DNA of 64,000 nucleotides from Nocardia vaccinii NBRC 15922 (GTDB taxonomy: Bacteria > Actinomycetota > Actinomycetes > Mycobacteriales > Mycobacteriaceae): assembly GCF_001613305.1 (NCBI RefSeq), contig NZ_BDCC01000009.1:248001-312000 (forward strand). The letters are read 5' to 3'. Shown in pieces: positions 9,806 to 18,941 of this stretch; the first letter of the stretch is position 1; each line of letters starts with the position of its first letter. The notes below the pieces were generated by a model. The model was not told the origin of the DNA, searched no databases, and worked only from the letters and a program-made list of their open reading frames with translations. A program made the translations under genes and the position numbers.

Positions 9806-11398
9806 ATGGCGATGAGTCCCGGCACCATCGTCGGTGGGTATCGGATCGAGCGGGTGCTCGGCGCTGGCGGTATGGGCACGGTTTATCTGGGCAAACATCC
9901 GAGTCTGCCGCGCATGGACGCGATCAAGGTGCTCGGCACCGAACTGTCGGCCAATGCCGAATTCCGCGGCCGGTTCGAACGCGAGGCCAATCTTGCCGCG
10001 GGACTTGATCATCCGAATATCGTCTCGGTGTACAACCGCGGCGAGGAGGACGGGCAGCTCTGGATCGCGATGCAGTACGTCCAGGGCACCGACGCCTCGG
10101 CCGAACTGTCCCGCGACCGGCATGCCATGACGCCGCTGCGGGCGCTGCGCATCGTCACCGAGGTCGGGCGCGGCCTGGACTACGCGCACCGCCGCGGCCT
10201 GCTGCACCGCGACGTCAAACCGGCCAACTTCCTGCTGTCCGCCGGCGACGGCGACGACGAGGAACGGGTACTGCTCACCGATTTCGGTGTCGCCAAGTCC
10301 ACCGAGGATCCGGGCGAGCTGACCCAGACCGGCAGTTTCGTGGCCACGATCGCATACGCCCCGCCGGAGCAGTTGCAGGGCGATCCGGTGGATCACCGCG
10401 CCGACATCTACAGTCTCGGTTGCGCCTTCTACAAGCTGCTGACCGGCCAGAACCCTTATCCCGCAATGCAACCGGCGATGGTCATGATGGGCCATCTGTA
10501 CGAACCGCCGCCGCGGGCAACCGCCCTGAACCCCGGACTGCCCCCGGTCATCGATCAGGTCTTCGCCCGGGTGCTGGCGAAGAATCCCGCCGAGCGGTTC
10601 AACACCTGCCGGGAGTTCACCGACGCGGCCACCAGCGCCCTGGTCCCCGGTTACAACCCGGTGCGCACCTCCACCTCGCCGACGTATCCGATCCAGGTGC
10701 CCGGTCGGCCCGCCACCGACCCGCGTACGAATATCTCGGGTTCCTATGCCGCACAGGGCAATACCGACGCCCGGATGGCAAATCCCGTTCCAGGAGAACG
10801 GGATCTGTCCGTACTGCTGGCCAAGCCGCCCGGTCGTCGCAGGTGGCTGATCCCGACGGTCGTCGGTGTGGTCGTGGTGGCGGTCGCCGCGGGAATCGGG
10901 ATCTGGGTGACCCAGGACAACCAACCGGCCGGTCCCAGCACCACGACCAGCGCCGCGGCCGCACCGGGCTCGGTGGCCGAGGCCAAGCGGCAGAATCCGG
11001 CCTTCGCCGGGAAGTCGATCACCATGGTGGACATCTCCGACGGCAACAAGGTCGCGATATACCTCGGCGGCACCCCGCAGACCCAATTCCTGCAGGGGCT
11101 CGGCTTCGTCTACAACCTCAGCTACGTCGAGCACGGCAACGAGACCTCACCGAAGCCGATGAGCGACTACGACTCCCTCAACACCGCCGATGGCAGCTAC
11201 ATCATCGCCGTACGCAGCGACAAGGCCGCCGGGGGCGGAGGTCTGCTGGGGCTGCCGTACGAGATCAGCGCGTCCAACGCCACGGTGATCCCGCTGGACG
11301 ATCCGACCGCGGTGTCGGCCATGCGCAACTGGGGAGCCGATTCGGAGAAGACCGAGTTGAGCAAGCTGGTTCCGGTGCTGAGCAAGCACATTCAGTGA
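9806..11398 (+). CDS. Transmembrane Ser/Thr protein kinase, Pkn family
   Basis: A 530-residue receptor-type kinase. Catalytic marks: glycine loop GAGGMG (residues 19-24), Lys41 in AIKVL, HRD at 134-136 in HRDVKPANFLL, DFG at 159-161 and PPE at 186-188. A Ser/Thr/Pro-rich juxtamembrane linker covers about 285-345, one membrane helix about 347-370, and an extracytoplasmic domain of about 150 residues follows that has no PASTA or propeller repeats and that I do not recognise. An in-frame ATG two codons later is an alternative start. The kinase should phosphorylate Thr/Ser on cytoplasmic targets; two FHA proteins within 10 kb are candidates by context only. It lies directly after the three lipoprotein paralogues. 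Confidence 0.93.
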   Translation: MAMSPGTIVGGYRIERVLGAGGMGTVYLGKHPSLPRMDAIKVLGTELSANAEFRGRFEREANLAAGLDHPNIVSVYNRGEEDGQLWIAMQYVQGTDASAELSRDRHAMTPLRALRIVTEVGRGLDYAHRRGLLHRDVKPANFLLSAGDGDDEERVLLTDFGVAKSTEDPGELTQTGSFVATIAYAPPEQLQGDPVDHRADIYSLGCAFYKLLTGQNPYPAMQPAMVMMGHLYEPPPRATALNPGLPPVIDQVFARVLAKNPAERFNTCREFTDAATSALVPGYNPVRTSTSPTYPIQVPGRPATDPRTNISGSYAAQGNTDARMANPVPGERDLSVLLAKPPGRRRWLIPTVVGVVVVAVAAGIGIWVTQDNQPAGPSTTTSAAAAPGSVAEAKRQNPAFAGKSITMVDISDGNKVAIYLGGTPQTQFLQGLGFVYNLSYVEHGNETSPKPMSDYDSLNTADGSYIIAVRSDKAAGGGGLLGLPYEISASNATVIPLDDPTAVSAMRNWGADSEKTELSKLVPVLSKHIQ

Positions 11399-11420
11399 GA
11401 CGCCGACCCCGGCACGCGAA

Positions 11421-12494
11421 TCACAACGTGTAAAAGCCGTCGCCCCACAGGGTTTCCAGGCGGCGGAAGTAGTCCTCGTACTGCGCCGCAACCACATCCG
11501 TGGAGAACCGGCCGACGGCGTAATCGCGGATCGCCTGGTAATCCAGCTCGTCGACCGCGTCCGCGGCATCACAGAATTGGCGCAGGGAGCGGCACCGGAA
11601 TCCGGTGACGCCCTGTTGTACGGTCTCGCTGAACGCACCCCAGTCGGTGGTGATGACCGGAGTCCCGCACAACATCGCCTCCACATGTACCCCGCCGAAC
11701 GGCTCCAGATACAGCGAGGGCACGAAAACCGCTCGGGCCCGGCTCATCAGCTCACCGCGCCGGGCCACGTCCACGACGCCGACGTATTCGCCGAAGTCCG
11801 GTGGTGTTCCGGCGCCGGCGATCACGAGTTCACGCCCGAGGGCGCGGCAGGTGTCCACGGCGATCTGATAGCCCTTGGCCTCGATCAGCCGACCGATGAA
11901 CAGGTAGTAGTCGTCCTTCTCCGCGGAGAACGGAAAGTCCGGCACGTCGAAGTAATTGGGGATCACCTGATCGAAGAATCGCCCGCGATCGCTCATGATT
12001 CCGGGCAGCGTCGTATGTGCGCCGTGTACAGCGTGCATCCACGCATAACTTTCGAACACACGGTATTTCGCGAACACACCGCTGTAGCCGATTCCGAATT
12101 CCACCGCCATCAGGTCCGACAGCGCGGCGCCGATCGCCTCCTGACAGGTGCCGCCGATGATGCACAGGAAATCCCGGGGCTTCGCCCGTTCGGCGATGGC
12201 CGCGACGGCCCGGCCGTTGGTGATGACCCAGTGTTTGTCGTTCTTACCCCAGGTGATGTTGATCGGGCCGTCGAAAAAGTCGTTGTGATCGAACCATTCG
12301 CGCTGTTCGTCCTTGGTCACGATGGTGATCAGTTCGGTGCAGGCCGCCTCGTTCTCCTCCGAGGCGTAGAGAAACACCTCGTGTCCGAGCCCGGACATCA
12401 TGTCGCAGAACCGGCGCACCTTCTGGGTGTAGGCACACGGCGAATATGCCCGAGTGGTCTGCGTATGCGGCAGATTGACGACATGGAAACGCAT
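11421..12494 (-). CDS. GT4-family glycosyltransferase
   Basis: A 357-residue cytoplasmic glycosyltransferase with GT-B fold. The start is the ATG at 12494 (MRFHVVNLPHTQTT); a GTG three codons earlier is possible. The C-terminal half carries the donor-site signature, FIGRLIEAKGYQIA followed by EPFGGVHVEAMLCGTPVI, including the E-x7-E pattern of retaining GT4 enzymes. The N-terminal half has no clear match. Acceptor and donor sugars cannot be read from the sequence. It is convergent with the kinase gene with 22 bases between them, and stands alone. Confidence 0.85.
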   Translation of the reverse strand: MRFHVVNLPHTQTTRAYSPCAYTQKVRRFCDMMSGLGHEVFLYASEENEAACTELITIVTKDEQREWFDHNDFFDGPINITWGKNDKHWVITNGRAVAAIAERAKPRDFLCIIGGTCQEAIGAALSDLMAVEFGIGYSGVFAKYRVFESYAWMHAVHGAHTTLPGIMSDRGRFFDQVIPNYFDVPDFPFSAEKDDYYLFIGRLIEAKGYQIAVDTCRALGRELVIAGAGTPPDFGEYVGVVDVARRGELMSRARAVFVPSLYLEPFGGVHVEAMLCGTPVITTDWGAFSETVQQGVTGFRCRSLRQFCDAADAVDELDYQAIRDYAVGRFSTDVVAAQYEDYFRRLETLWGDGFYTL

Positions 12495-13151
12495 CGTGGA
12501 CACTTCAGCTACCCGACCAACTCTCCGGTGACGACGTGCCGAACCTACCCTACGGTGCGGCGGCCGGTCGTCCCACGGACGGCGAGCGGGTCGGCACCTG
12601 TGGCCCCCGTGCCTCGCGATTGGTAGGGTAAAGCGGCAGTCATGCCCGTCAGCTGGGTACAGCGGCACCTCGGGGGAAGGAGGACATACGCTGTCATCGT
12701 GCGATGCCTGCCGCAGGGGGTGTCTCGGCGGCCGATTCCCGTCGCGCACAATTCGATCGGAAGAATTCGTTCGACGATCGATGGAACCGAAACAGCGCAT
12801 GCTGCGTCCAATTACCTGTAGGCGATCGAGTCCCTTCGGCATGGCGGGGTTCGCACTTCCGGCCGTCCCGGCCGGACTTCAAGGGGAAGGAGGGTTCGGA
12901 TTCGAGGCCTCGGCGGCCTCGACTGCCCCTGGTACCAGAGCCGGTTGCTCCGACGGCACGGGTGGGATGGCGTCCACATCGTGGCATCTCGCGTTACGTG
13001 AGCACACCAGATCGGCTTCATCGCCTGGGGGGTGCCCTTCATACTTGGGCAGAAGTAGGTGGAACCGAACGGACGTCGTACACGTCCAACCAGACATACC
13101 GATCACGGCAGACGAACGGCCGAAAGATCGTTGACCCGAGAGGAGCACACC
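12495..13151. other. Long intergenic region before the Esx pair
   Basis: About 657 bases between the glycosyltransferase start and the first Esx gene. I see no convincing coding sequence: the open frames here are GC-driven and lack ribosome sites. There are short GC hairpins such as GGCCGTCCCGGCC near 12862 and a GAGAGGAGCACACC ribosome site just before 13152. It probably contains divergent promoters and a long leader for the Esx genes. Confidence 0.5.
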
Positions 13152-13475
13152 GTGGCTGGCAAGCTCGAAGCCAATGTCGATCAGATGAACACGTTCTCCA
13201 AGAACATGGAGGACCAGCATCAGAAACTGATCACCCACATCCAATCCACCAAGGCGGATCAGGAACAGACCACCGCCAGCTGGAGCGGTCAGGCTCGTTC
13301 CGCCTTCGATCAGTTCATGGAGCGCTACTACGAGCAGGCGCAGGCGATGAACAACAAACTGTCGAACACGGTCGACAGCCTGATGAAGGCCGCCGACAAC
13401 TACTCCAAGCAGGACGAGGAATTCCAGCAGCAGATCGCCAAGCAGAACTCCAGCCTGGATCTGCCCGCCATCTGA
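13152..13475 (+). CDS. WXG100 protein with YxxxD export signal (CFP-10-type)
   Basis: A 107-residue WXG100 protein, a substrate type of the ESX/type VII secretion system. The GTG at 13152 follows AGGAG at 13141-13145. The WSG turn is in TTASWSGQARSAF near the centre between two predicted helices, and the C-terminus carries YSKQD, matching the YxxxD/E export signal of the CFP-10/EsxB partner. It pairs with the next gene 58 bases downstream, which lacks that signal, as expected for an exported heterodimer. No EccC or other ESX machinery gene is in the window, so secretion would depend on a system encoded elsewhere. Confidence 0.9.
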   Translation: MAGKLEANVDQMNTFSKNMEDQHQKLITHIQSTKADQEQTTASWSGQARSAFDQFMERYYEQAQAMNNKLSNTVDSLMKAADNYSKQDEEFQQQIAKQNSSLDLPAI

Positions 13476-13533
13476 TCCCGCCCGGCTCTTCACGTTCGGG
13501 CTTCCTGATCACCACGTTCATAAGGAGCAATTC

Positions 13534-13836
13534 ATGGCCGCCAACGATCCCTCGCGGATTTCCGCTAACTTCGGCGATGTCGCCGCAGGTGCCGACGCGT
13601 TCATCAGCCGCGCCCGCAACCTGATGTCCGACCTGGAGGATTTCCACAAGCAGGTCACCGACTTCGTCACCAACCACTGGCAGGGTGACGCGAACGACGC
13701 GTTCGCGCAGCTGCAGTCCCAGTGGAACCAGAACATCATGCAGCTGAACACCACCCTGCAGGGTGCGGCTCAGCTCGTGCACACCGGCAACTCCGACCTG
13801 CAGTCCCGCGACTCCTCGCTCGCGGGCCTGTTCTGA
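13534..13836 (+). CDS. WXG100 protein (ESAT-6-type partner)
   Basis: A 100-residue WXG100 protein preceded by AAGGAG. The WQG turn is in NHWQGDANDAF. There is no YxxxD/E motif, so it should depend on the upstream partner for recognition by the type VII ATPase. A strong hairpin terminator follows 16 bases after the stop, closing the two-gene unit. Confidence 0.9.
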   Translation: MAANDPSRISANFGDVAAGADAFISRARNLMSDLEDFHKQVTDFVTNHWQGDANDAFAQLQSQWNQNIMQLNTTLQGAAQLVHTGNSDLQSRDSSLAGLF

Positions 13837-13852
13837 TCCGGGATTTCCACAG

Positions 13853-13882
13853 CTGAGCCCCGGCGAATTCGCCGGGGCTCAG
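13853..13882 (+). terminator. Rho-independent terminator of the Esx pair
   Basis: A perfect 30-base inverted repeat with 15-base arms (CTGAGCCCCGGCGAA and its complement), followed by TCGTTTTC. It lies right after the second WXG100 gene. Confidence 0.85.
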
Positions 13883-14021
13883 TCGTTTTCGCAGAGATAT
13901 CCACACGCCGCCGTTACCGCCTGTGCGAGCCTCCGGCGACGATTCGGTAATGCCGTACCCGCGTCGGACGATATCTTCTACGACATCACCCGAATCACGC
14001 TGAGCACCCAGGGGTTTCACG

Positions 14022-15080
14022 TTGCGTCGCCGATCGAGGATCCGCACCGTCACGGCGGCCGCGGCCACCGCTGTTCTCACCACACTGTCGGCAGCCTCGG
14101 GTGCGGGGGCCGGCTCGGCCGATCCGATCATCGCCGGCAAACATCTGCTGGCCTCCCCGACCGCGGCCGACGGGTCGAAGATCAGCGCGTACTACATTCG
14201 CGACACCCGCCACCTGACTCTGCGCGTGCATTCGGCGGCGATGAATCAGGACATCACCGTCGAGGTGCAGCGCCCCCGCGATACCTCGGCTCCCCGGCCG
14301 GTGCTGTATCTGCTCAATGGTGCGGGCGGCGGCGAGGATGCGGCGACCTGGCAGCGCAATACCGACGCGCTGCCCTATCTAGCCGATAAGAACGTCAACG
14401 TCATCGAGCCGATCGGCGGCGCGTGGAGCTATTACACGGATTGGCTGAAGGACGATCCCGTACTGGGCCGCAACAAATGGACGACCTTCTTCACCCGGGA
14501 GCTGCCACCGCTGATCGACGCGGCACTGGGCACCGACGGCGTTCACGCGATCGCGGGTCTGTCGATGGCGGGCACCTCGGTGCTCGCCCTGGCCATCGCT
14601 CAGCCCGGCCTCTACCGCAGCGTCGCCTCCTACAGCGGCTGCGCGCAGACCAGCGACCCACTCGGACGTGAGGTGGTGAAGACGGCCGTATCGGTCTGGG
14701 GCGACGGCGATCCCGCCAATATGTGGGGCCCGGATTCGAGTCCGCTATGGGCGGCGAACGATCCGTTCGTCCATGCCGACCGCTTGCGCGGGATCAACCT
14801 GTTCCTGTCCTCGGGCAGCGGTCTACCCGGCCCATACGACACCCTGAACAGCCCATTCCTATTGCATCCCGGTCCGGCGTCGCTGGCGAATCAGCTCCTG
14901 GTCGGCGGCCTGCTCGAGGCGGGAACCAATGCCTGCACGCACAATCTGCAGAATCGCCTGAACCAGCTCGGCATCCCGGTCGCGGTCGACTACACCGCCA
15001 CCGGCACGCATTCCTGGGGCTACTGGCAGGACGCGCTGAGGCAATCCTGGCCCACATTGGCCCGAGGGCTCGGCCTGTGA
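14022..15080 (+). CDS. Secreted mycolyltransferase/esterase of the antigen 85 family
   Basis: A 352-residue secreted alpha/beta-hydrolase of the Ag85/mycolyltransferase type. The TTG at 14022 with AGGGG upstream gives a signal peptide (RRRSRIRTVT, hydrophobic core, cleavage near GAGSA). The nucleophile motif GLSMAG places Ser at about 181, and the catalytic His is in GTHSWGYW near the C-terminus, the classic Ag85 position. The GGEDAATWQRNTD segment matches the family. Such enzymes transfer mycolic acids to trehalose or arabinogalactan in the outer envelope; hydrolase activity alone cannot be excluded. It is convergent with the gene ending at 15087. Confidence 0.85.
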   Translation: MRRRSRIRTVTAAAATAVLTTLSAASGAGAGSADPIIAGKHLLASPTAADGSKISAYYIRDTRHLTLRVHSAAMNQDITVEVQRPRDTSAPRPVLYLLNGAGGGEDAATWQRNTDALPYLADKNVNVIEPIGGAWSYYTDWLKDDPVLGRNKWTTFFTRELPPLIDAALGTDGVHAIAGLSMAGTSVLALAIAQPGLYRSVASYSGCAQTSDPLGREVVKTAVSVWGDGDPANMWGPDSSPLWAANDPFVHADRLRGINLFLSSGSGLPGPYDTLNSPFLLHPGPASLANQLLVGGLLEAGTNACTHNLQNRLNQLGIPVAVDYTATGTHSWGYWQDALRQSWPTLARGLGL

Positions 15081-15086
15081 ACCCGG

Positions 15087-15944
15087 TCAGCGTAGTTCGC
15101 GCACGCTGGTGAGGATTTCGCGTGCCTGGACGGGAGTCAGCTCCCCCGCCGTGCCCCGGTCCGCGAGGATGGCCAGGACCAGTACCGCACCCGACCGGCC
15201 GAGGAAGGCGAAAGTGTACACCGAGAATTTCGTTGTGCTGCAACCCGGTCGGCCGGGCATCCAGTTCCCCGACGTCTCCACGTACTGCCCGGTGATTCCG
15301 CTGCGGGTGGTCAGCGCGACGGCCGGTGACGCGTTTCCACCACCCGAACCGTCGTAACTGGTCTGCGCCGCGGTGGTGCCGACCGCCGTCGCCGCCTGGG
15401 CCGGATCGCCCTGTCCGGAATCGGTGAGGGTGGCCACCGCCCGGAACCCGGACCCCGGGCAGTAGTGCGCACCTTCGTCTGCCTGACCGCGCCCCGTGAA
15501 GCCGCCGATCGTCCAGGTGGTGCGCGCGGGTTCGATGACCCACCCGGTCGGCACGTCGTAGCCGATCCCGAAGAACGGCACCGCAACTCCCTGATATCCG
15601 CGGACGACGGCCTCGGTCGTCGTGGCGTCTGCACTGGCGGTCTGCACGACCTGCGAGGACGGTGCACTCGATGCGGGAGATGCCGCCTGATCCGGCGACC
15701 GGGTCGACACCGTGATCGCGACAGCCACCGCCACCGCCGATACCACGCCGATCACGACGGCGATCCCGATCCGATTCCCGCGCCGGCTCACCGCTCCGGA
15801 ATTCGACTGCGGCACAGCCCGCTCGCGTGATTCCCCGGATCCCCGAACACCGGGCAGCGCCCGCTCGGTCGCTATCTGATCCTCGAACTGCCCTGCACCC
15901 GAGCGCGATTCGGCTACCGGCTCCTGATCGCCTGGTTGCCGCAC
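15087..15944 (-). CDS. Membrane-anchored protein, C-terminal part (probable frameshift upstream)
   Basis: 285 codons from a GTG at 15944. A Ser/Gly-rich cytoplasmic tail is followed by one membrane helix (GIAVVIGVVSAVAVAVAI, about residues 60-80) and an extracytoplasmic domain of about 170 residues with two Cys (HYCPGSGF and GRPGCSTTKF) that I do not recognise. The coding pattern continues upstream of the GTG in the same frame (GQYGAAGWQGSYAFAG), and joins the open frame at 15914-16315 if one G is added to the G-run at about 15990-16002. The natural protein is therefore probably near 410 residues, with this stretch as its C-terminal two thirds. Function unknown. Confidence 0.65.
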   Translation of the reverse strand: MRQPGDQEPVAESRSGAGQFEDQIATERALPGVRGSGESRERAVPQSNSGAVSRRGNRIGIAVVIGVVSAVAVAVAITVSTRSPDQAASPASSAPSSQVVQTASADATTTEAVVRGYQGVAVPFFGIGYDVPTGWVIEPARTTWTIGGFTGRGQADEGAHYCPGSGFRAVATLTDSGQGDPAQAATAVGTTAAQTSYDGSGGGNASPAVALTTRSGITGQYVETSGNWMPGRPGCSTTKFSVYTFAFLGRSGAVLVLAILADRGTAGELTPVQAREILTSVRELR

Positions 15945-16315
15945 TCCCGCGAACGCATAACTGCCCTGCCACCCAGCGGCCCCGTACTGCCCGCCCGCCC
16001 CGCAGGCATCACCCCGCCAGGGCCGGATACGGCAGCCTCTCGACGTCCCTCGCCCGGCGGGGCGCCACCCCCGAGACGGGCATCTGAACCTTCCTGTCCC
16101 CCAGATGGATTCGAATCACCTTTTCCCGTGGCATCCTTCCCGCCAGACTCGCGCTGATCCCCCGGCCGGGTTACCGGGCCGGACTCTTCCCACGCGTGCC
16201 GCCCACTCTTCCCGGTACGCTCTGCCACCGTTCCCCCTGGCACCGGACCAGCCGAGTCGAAGTCCTCACCCGATCCGCCCGGCGCCTCCCGCCAGCGATC
16301 GTTCTTCTCTCTCAC
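15914..16315 (-). CDS. N-terminal disordered part of the same protein (frameshifted)
   Basis: 133 codons from a GTG at 16315 preceded by AGGAACGAATTGGC, a plausible ribosome site. The product (REKNDRWREAPGGSGEDFDS at the start) is hydrophilic, charged and Gly-rich, as expected for a disordered cytoplasmic N-terminus of a single-pass membrane protein. It ends out of frame with the membrane-anchored part; a single-base insertion within CGGGGCGGGCGGGC would fuse the two cleanly. Either a sequencing indel or a real mutation is possible. Low complexity makes the coding call less certain than for neighbours. Confidence 0.5.
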   Translation of the reverse strand: MREKNDRWREAPGGSGEDFDSAGPVPGGTVAERTGKSGRHAWEESGPVTRPGDQRESGGKDATGKGDSNPSGGQEGSDARLGGGAPPGEGRREAAVSGPGGVMPAGRAGSTGPLGGRAVMRSRECGNQAIRSR

Positions 16316-16581
16316 GCCAATTCGTTCCTAGTCCGCGCGACTGCCTCGCACCCATGATGCCCGCACGGCCATGCCCATGGCGATACATCGCGAGCTCCGG
16401 TGCCAGGACTCGCCCACGCGCGGCCCGCGATCTCACATACCGGCAGCACCGCGGTCTCAGCGGCCGCGGCGATCGGTTGGATCACCGGATGACCGCATCC
16501 CGACGGCCGCAGCGCGACGCTGAACTTTCGCGACCACGGTGGGGACTCGCGGTCCAGCGGGCCCGTCATGGCCCGCCGCGA

Positions 16582-18087
16582 TTACATCGGGAAGTACTCC
16601 GGATCGGGTTCGCAGGTGACGTCGCCGACAGGGAGGGCTCCGGTGGCGAGGTAGGTGTTGACGCGGTCGTTCAGGCAGGGGCTCAGACCGACCCGGAAGG
16701 AACCGTGAATCCTGGTGTCGGCCAGGGTGATCAGACGCGAGGCCGACAGATCACGATGCAGCGCAAGACCTTCCGAATAGGCGGTGCGGGTGTCGTGGAC
16801 CACGGCCAGAATCAGCGCGGGCACCGCGTTGCGCACCCGGGTCGGGGCTTCCAGTGGGCCGGGCCAGTATGCGCACGCAGTGATGTTGTTGGCGAACGCG
16901 CCGAATACCGGCTGGGTTAACCGAGCGGCCTCGATATTGCGGTAGTACCAGGCCGGGTCCCGGGGTGCGGCCCGATCGTCGCACATCACCGCGGCCATTC
17001 CGGACGCCTCGAGCGGGACCGCGGCGCTGATCTTGGCTTTGAGTTTCGCCACGTCCAGCGGTTTTCCGTCGACGCCGTCCGACAACATCCGCACGACGTC
17101 GGCCAGATTCGCGTTCATCTTGGGGTTGGACAGCAGCGCGAGCAGCATCACCGGCACGGTGTGCTCGTCGATCAGATAACCGGAGCCGATGCTGACCACC
17201 GGATGCTTTGCCGCACGCCGGATCACGTTCTCCACGAATGCGCGTACCTGCCGCGGTGTCGCGCCGAGATGGTACCGATCGTCGTGCCGCGCGGCCCACG
17301 CCGCCCAGTCGTCCAGCGCGTACTCGTTGATCGGGCCCATGTCCTGGAACAATCCGACCCAGTAGCGGTCGGGATCCACGGCGCTGTCCAACACGATCCG
17401 GTCGCTGGCCGCCGGGAACATCTGGGTATACACCGCACCCAGGTAGGTGCCGTAGGAAGCGCCGTAGTAGCTGATCTTGCCGACGCCGAGCGCACCCCGG
17501 ATGACGTCCATATCGCGGGCGGTATTCCGCGTGGTGATGTTGCGGAGTTTGTCGATGTCCCCGGCCAGGCAGGACGCGGCCAGCGCGCCGGCCAGCACGG
17601 TGTCGCGGGCATAGCCGAACACATCGAATCCGGCCGAGAACAGCATGGTCGGCAGTGGTATCGCGCAGTTCACCGGATCCGATCGCCCGATACCGCGCGG
17701 GTCCATTCCGATCAGGTCGTATTGTGCCCGCACATCCGCGCTCATCACCTTGCGCACACCCGTCATGGTGCGTAGGCCCGGGCCGCCGGGGCCGCCGGGA
17801 TTGGACAGCAGCACCCCGCGCCGGCGCTCCGGATCGGTCGCCGCGATCCGGGAGATCGCGATGTGGAGCGTCCGCCCGTCGGGGTGGCTGTAATTCAGCG
17901 GGACCAGAACCCTCGCGCACTCCGCACCTGCGGCGTCGAGTTCATCGTCGTGACAAGGCTGCCAATCCAGCCGCTGCTGGTAGAACCGGTCGAGCGGATT
18001 CTGCGCATGGGCAGGACCCGCGACGAGTCCGCCCACGAGGACGATCCCCATAATCGAAACGAGCCAGCGAAACCACCGTGTCGGCAT
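16582..18087 (-). CDS. Secreted alpha/beta-hydrolase, tripeptidyl aminopeptidase type
   Basis: A 501-residue secreted serine peptidase of the TAP/SlpD family. Signal peptide: TRWFRWLVSIMGIVLVGG with cleavage near PAHA. Family marks: the oxyanion segment NPGGPGGPG, DPRGIGRSDPVNC, nucleophile GASYGTYLG with Ser at about 211, and a C-terminal TAP-like domain with the His in DTRIHGSF. Paired cysteines (QPCHDD/AECARV and NCAIPL/ASCLAG) fit an extracellular protein. Such enzymes release tripeptides from protein N-termini; some relatives are lipases or esterases. No operon partner. Confidence 0.85.
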   Translation of the reverse strand: MPTRWFRWLVSIMGIVLVGGLVAGPAHAQNPLDRFYQQRLDWQPCHDDELDAAGAECARVLVPLNYSHPDGRTLHIAISRIAATDPERRRGVLLSNPGGPGGPGLRTMTGVRKVMSADVRAQYDLIGMDPRGIGRSDPVNCAIPLPTMLFSAGFDVFGYARDTVLAGALAASCLAGDIDKLRNITTRNTARDMDVIRGALGVGKISYYGASYGTYLGAVYTQMFPAASDRIVLDSAVDPDRYWVGLFQDMGPINEYALDDWAAWAARHDDRYHLGATPRQVRAFVENVIRRAAKHPVVSIGSGYLIDEHTVPVMLLALLSNPKMNANLADVVRMLSDGVDGKPLDVAKLKAKISAAVPLEASGMAAVMCDDRAAPRDPAWYYRNIEAARLTQPVFGAFANNITACAYWPGPLEAPTRVRNAVPALILAVVHDTRTAYSEGLALHRDLSASRLITLADTRIHGSFRVGLSPCLNDRVNTYLATGALPVGDVTCEPDPEYFPM

Positions 18088-18195
18088 CGGTACTCCTCGC
18101 AGAAAGCCACCCCTGAGCGAACCTCATCTACAGGTACAGGTTCTTCATCCAGCATGCGACAGGACGCGCCCGGTCCGCCCCCGATACCGAGAATC

Positions 18196-18753
18196 TCAGA
18201 CGACGCGGCCGGTGAACGCGGCGAGTTTGTCGAGGACAGGAGCGTCCTCGGCGACGGGCTGTTCGTCATCGAAACGCCCGGCGCGTGAATGCTCGGCCAT
18301 CTGTCGCCTGATGTACGCCAGCGACTCCTCGACCAGATCCTCGGGCAGATCGGCCCGAATACCGGTGGCGCGCGCCAGATCCCAGCCGTGCGTCAGCAGA
18401 TCCGCCATCCGGATTCGCAACCGCCCGGCACCGGTGGCATCGCCCAGCGGACCGGAGAAAGTCATGTCCAGCACGCCCGGGGTGGCGAACGCCGCCATCA
18501 CCGCCGCGGCGGAGGCCCGGTAGGCCCCGAGCGGATCCGCGCCCAGATGATCATCATGGTGGTCCGGCATCGCACCACCCTGCAGCAATGCTGTGAACAC
18601 GAGGTTCAACCCGACCAGATGCCCGACCACATCTCGCACGGTCCATTGGGTACAGGGCGTCGGCGCATTCCACTGCTCCGGCCCGATTCGCGCGATCAGC
18701 TCACCCACCGCCTCGAAGGCCCGCCCGAGGTCGGCAACAGGATCCGATGTCAT
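18196..18753 (-). CDS. TIGR03086 family protein (mycothiol-dependent DinB-like fold)
   Basis: A 185-residue cytoplasmic protein of the TIGR03086/maleylpyruvate-isomerase-like group. The family marks are TPCTQWTVRDVVGHLVG near residue 35, where His is a likely metal ligand, and RMADLLTHGWDLARATG near 120, supplying two more. Relatives are predicted metal-binding proteins using mycothiol; the exact reaction is unknown. It is divergent from the phosphoesterase gene at 18942. Confidence 0.8.
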   Translation of the reverse strand: MTSDPVADLGRAFEAVGELIARIGPEQWNAPTPCTQWTVRDVVGHLVGLNLVFTALLQGGAMPDHHDDHLGADPLGAYRASAAAVMAAFATPGVLDMTFSGPLGDATGAGRLRIRMADLLTHGWDLARATGIRADLPEDLVEESLAYIRRQMAEHSRAGRFDDEQPVAEDAPVLDKLAAFTGRVV

Positions 18754-18941
18754 ACCGCGACCCTATGACTACTTCCGCCAGCGGGAAACCGATTTCACCT
18801 CCCGCGCCCAGCCCCGCCGCCGGAGACAACTGCTCGTCGAACCCACCGGAATCTCCACCCGCGAAAAGGGGCGTTCGTTCCGGGTATGGTCGGTTGGGCC
18901 GGGTGTGGTGCCCTGCGCTCACACGGACGAGGACGACCCTG

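Noticed and set aside
12704..13624. A plus-strand open frame across the Esx leader and first Esx gene
   Set aside because: It overlaps a real WXG100 gene in another frame and has no ribosome site or family feature.
16312..16569. An 85-codon minus-strand frame between the hydrolase and the frameshifted gene
   Set aside because: Lacks start signals and protein-like composition.
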